Source of the DNA: Myxococcota bacterium
GTDB lineage: Bacteria > Myxococcota_C > UBA6777
Reading direction: 5' to 3'
Length of the DNA stretch: 6,751 bases
NCBI GenBank assembly: GCA_963169055.1
Contig: CAUJFU010000057.1
Location: 1-6,751, forward strand
The position numbers and the translations under genes are program-made. Positions 5,341 through 6,751 of this stretch are shown here, one piece after another (position 1 is the stretch's first letter; every line of letters begins with the position of its first letter). Under the pieces are notes generated by a model, which ran no database searches, was not told where the DNA came from, and saw only the letters and a program-made list of their open reading frames with translations.

Positions 5341-5354
5341 GTGCGAAATCGCAC
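5341..5354. promoter_or_regulatory. 14-bp palindrome in the hemA upstream region
   Basis: GTGCGA (5341-5346) and TCGCAC (5349-5354) form a perfect palindrome with a 2-base centre, a typical size for a dimeric repressor site. It lies 21 bases after the 11-bp dyad and about 100 bases before the hemA ATG. Confidence 0.4.
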
Positions 5355-5451
5355 GGAGGCCACAGTCCAACAGAGACCAGCGCAAAGGTTGCGCGCCCAC
5401 AGGACAAGGAAAAGCCTCAAGTATGCGGAAAGGACAAGGGCGGTGAAGCGA

Positions 5452-6624
5452 ATGGAGCGGATCGCACTGATCGGCGTATCACATCGGCGCGGTGGTATCG
5501 CGGCGTTAGAGGCATGGCATCGAGCGTGGGATGACCGTGCGCTTTCGGATATCCTCGCGTTGGGATTTCAAGAGGCTGTGAGACTTTCGACTTGCAACCG
5601 GTGTGACTTGATCGTTGCGATGCCCGAAGGGATGGATATCCAAGAAGCCCGCCGCTTGTTGGCTCCTGCGGAATGGACGCGCTGTTATACCTACGAAGGT
5701 GAAGCCGCCGTCGAACAGCTTTGCCGAATCGCAGCATCTTTGGACTCCCTCAATCCGGGGGAAGATCAGATCATGTCGCAAGTGCGAGACGCTTATACAG
5801 CCGCAGATGCCGAAAAGACTGTCGGAAGTGAAACCAGCTTTGCTTTTTCTACCGCCTTTCGCGTCGCCAAACGCATCCGCCGAGATGTTGAGTTGGCTCC
5901 TGTCAAAACCTCTTTGTTTAGTCTTGCCCGCCCGGAGATGGAGCGCGACCTTCCTCTACACGCCCAGATCGCCGTGATCGGAACAGGCAAAATGGGCCGC
6001 ATCGCCGCACGCTCGCTTTGTGAACGCCCCCATACAACGCTTTATCTGATCAACCGCTCGATCGAACGAGCACAAGCTCTCGCCGAAGAACTCGATGGTC
6101 AGGCGAAGATCGCGCTTTTGTCGTTGGATGATTTTTGGATGCACCCTCCTGCTCTTGACGGTTTGGTGTGCGCGACTTCTCAAGCCGACTTGATCAACAC
6201 TTCGTTTTTAAAGCGCCTGCCAAATCTGCGGGTGATCGTGGACTTAGGGATGCCACGCAACGTTGCGTTGGGTGCTGCCCAAACCCAAGGCATCAAAAAC
6301 CTTGATGTGGAAACCCTCCAAGAAGCGGGACAACGCCGTCGTCAAAAGATTGAAGCGGCCTTGCTACGGGCTGAAGAGATCTTGCTTGATGAGCTTGAGA
6401 TCGCGATCAACGAATGGATCGAGCGTCAGCTTGGGCCTTCGCTTCAAGCGCTACGCGCCCACTACATCGAGAAGATCGGCGATACACTTCCCGAACAAGA
6501 AGCCCGACAAATGGCCAACCGCTTCGCACATCTGCCCATGAAAGGACTGCGTGTACTCGCAAGAGAACATGGCTTGCACGCTGCACGCACCTTCTTGTCG
6601 GTGATCGAGGCACAGGCACGTTAA
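5452..6624 (+). CDS. hemA: Glutamyl-tRNA reductase
   Basis: This enzyme reduces glutamyl-tRNA to glutamate-1-semialdehyde with NADPH, the first committed step of C5-pathway tetrapyrrole (haem) synthesis in the cytosol. The product is 390 aa, slightly short of the usual 400-430. The start at 5452 gives the family N-terminus MERIALIGVSHRR and follows GGTGA by 6 bases. The frame is open to an ATG at 5341 with no support. Catalytic C48 is in LSTCNR with R50. LDSLNPGEDQI (residues 98-107) is the substrate-domain signature. VIGTGKMGRIAARSL (175-189) and NRS (201-203) mark the NADPH fold. VCATSQADLI and VIVDLGMPRNV follow. The C-terminal part (about 295-390) is the helical dimerisation domain. The residue that is normally His in the HLFRVA segment before LDS is Gln89 here (EQLCRIA), and the usual T-E after CNR is C-D. 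The fold and order of motifs are otherwise canonical. It is divergent from the YceI/b561/cytochrome cluster, with no partner gene visible downstream. Confidence 0.93.
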   Translation: MERIALIGVSHRRGGIAALEAWHRAWDDRALSDILALGFQEAVRLSTCNRCDLIVAMPEGMDIQEARRLLAPAEWTRCYTYEGEAAVEQLCRIAASLDSLNPGEDQIMSQVRDAYTAADAEKTVGSETSFAFSTAFRVAKRIRRDVELAPVKTSLFSLARPEMERDLPLHAQIAVIGTGKMGRIAARSLCERPHTTLYLINRSIERAQALAEELDGQAKIALLSLDDFWMHPPALDGLVCATSQADLINTSFLKRLPNLRVIVDLGMPRNVALGAAQTQGIKNLDVETLQEAGQRRRQKIEAALLRAEEILLDELEIAINEWIERQLGPSLQALRAHYIEKIGDTLPEQEARQMANRFAHLPMKGLRVLAREHGLHAARTFLSVIEAQAR

Positions 6625-6708
6625 GCGACACAAACGCCCAAAAAAGCGAAGCAGCGCCAAGTCCTGTTCGAGCGCAGGCACGTTAAACGACGCAAACGCC
6701 CCCAAAAA
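6613..6708. repeat. Imperfect direct repeat of the hemA 3' end
   Basis: The 27-base segment at 6613-6639, which includes the last codons and the TAA stop of hemA, recurs at 6675-6701 with two differences. An A-run follows each copy. The period is 62 bp. A partial third match, GACGC then AAAACGCCC, lies at 6731-6747, so the array may continue beyond the window. The sequence between the copies has diverged. No T-rich terminator hairpin is visible after hemA. Confidence 0.65.
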
Positions 6709-6751
6709 CGATCTTGCAAATCCACGCTCGGACGCATAAAAACGCCCAACT

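Larger units (their letters stand above)
4927..5451. other. 525-bp divergent intergenic region, YceI cluster / hemA
   Basis: This non-coding stretch must hold the leaders and promoters of both the YceI gene (minus) and hemA (plus). It contains four inverted repeats, listed separately. A plus-strand TTGACA at 4990-4995 matches a -35 hexamer but has no acceptable -10 at 16-18 bases. A TTGACG at 5290-5295 lies before the 11-bp dyad but again lacks a good -10. Short open frames that end near 5208 and 5213 have no ribosome binding sites, and I do not call them. No tRNA or known riboswitch was recognised. Confidence 0.55.

Noticed and set aside
1-6751. CRISPR array, insertion sequence, tRNA or rRNA
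   Set aside because: No regularly spaced repeats with unique spacers, no transposase or terminal inverted repeats, and no tRNA-like cloverleaf or rRNA sequence was seen on either strand.

Overview
The window carries six protein genes. Three things suggest a Gram-negative bacterium of the Myxococcota (deltaproteobacterial) kind: tandem small haem-c lipoproteins with the unusual spacing CX4CH and a downstream RMP motif, a signal-peptide-bearing beta-barrel protein, and a C5-pathway haem gene. Base composition looks moderate, roughly half GC by eye. The taxonomic guess is an inference from protein style only.

Layout from left to right. Positions 1-199 are non-coding, with a strong stem-loop at 21-52 and a 13-bp tandem repeat. 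A predicted outer-membrane beta-barrel gene lies on the minus strand, best start 1312 and end 200, with a long upstream region containing a dyad. A 245-bp region then leads with two consecutive stem-loops into a small plus-strand gene (1995-2240, 81 aa) with a very good ribosome binding site and no recognised family. After its stop come a 44-bp tandem duplication and a C-rich, G-poor stretch. Four minus-strand genes follow, read right to left: YceI-family periplasmic protein (4926-4339), four-helix histidine-bearing membrane protein resembling cytochrome b561 (4247-3465), and two paralogous CX4CH cytochrome-c-like proteins (3392-2979 and 2850-2404). A hairpin between the b561-like gene and the first cytochrome gene may act as a terminator or attenuator. 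A 525-bp divergent intergenic region with four inverted repeats separates this cluster from hemA (glutamyl-tRNA reductase, plus strand, 5452-6624). The last codons and stop of hemA belong to an imperfect repeat that recurs downstream.

The central cluster reads as a cell-envelope redox module. The YceI protein may bind a lipid or quinone-like isoprenoid, the membrane protein may carry two b haems, and the two small cytochromes would pass electrons in the periplasm or at a membrane surface. The divergent hemA gene makes the first committed haem precursor, so haem supply sits beside apparent haem users. YceI next to a b561 protein is a known pairing (E. coli yceI-yceJ). The addition of two CX4CH cytochromes is the part most worth following up. 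Whether the four genes are one operon is not certain, because the gaps are 72-128 bp and one holds a terminator-like hairpin.
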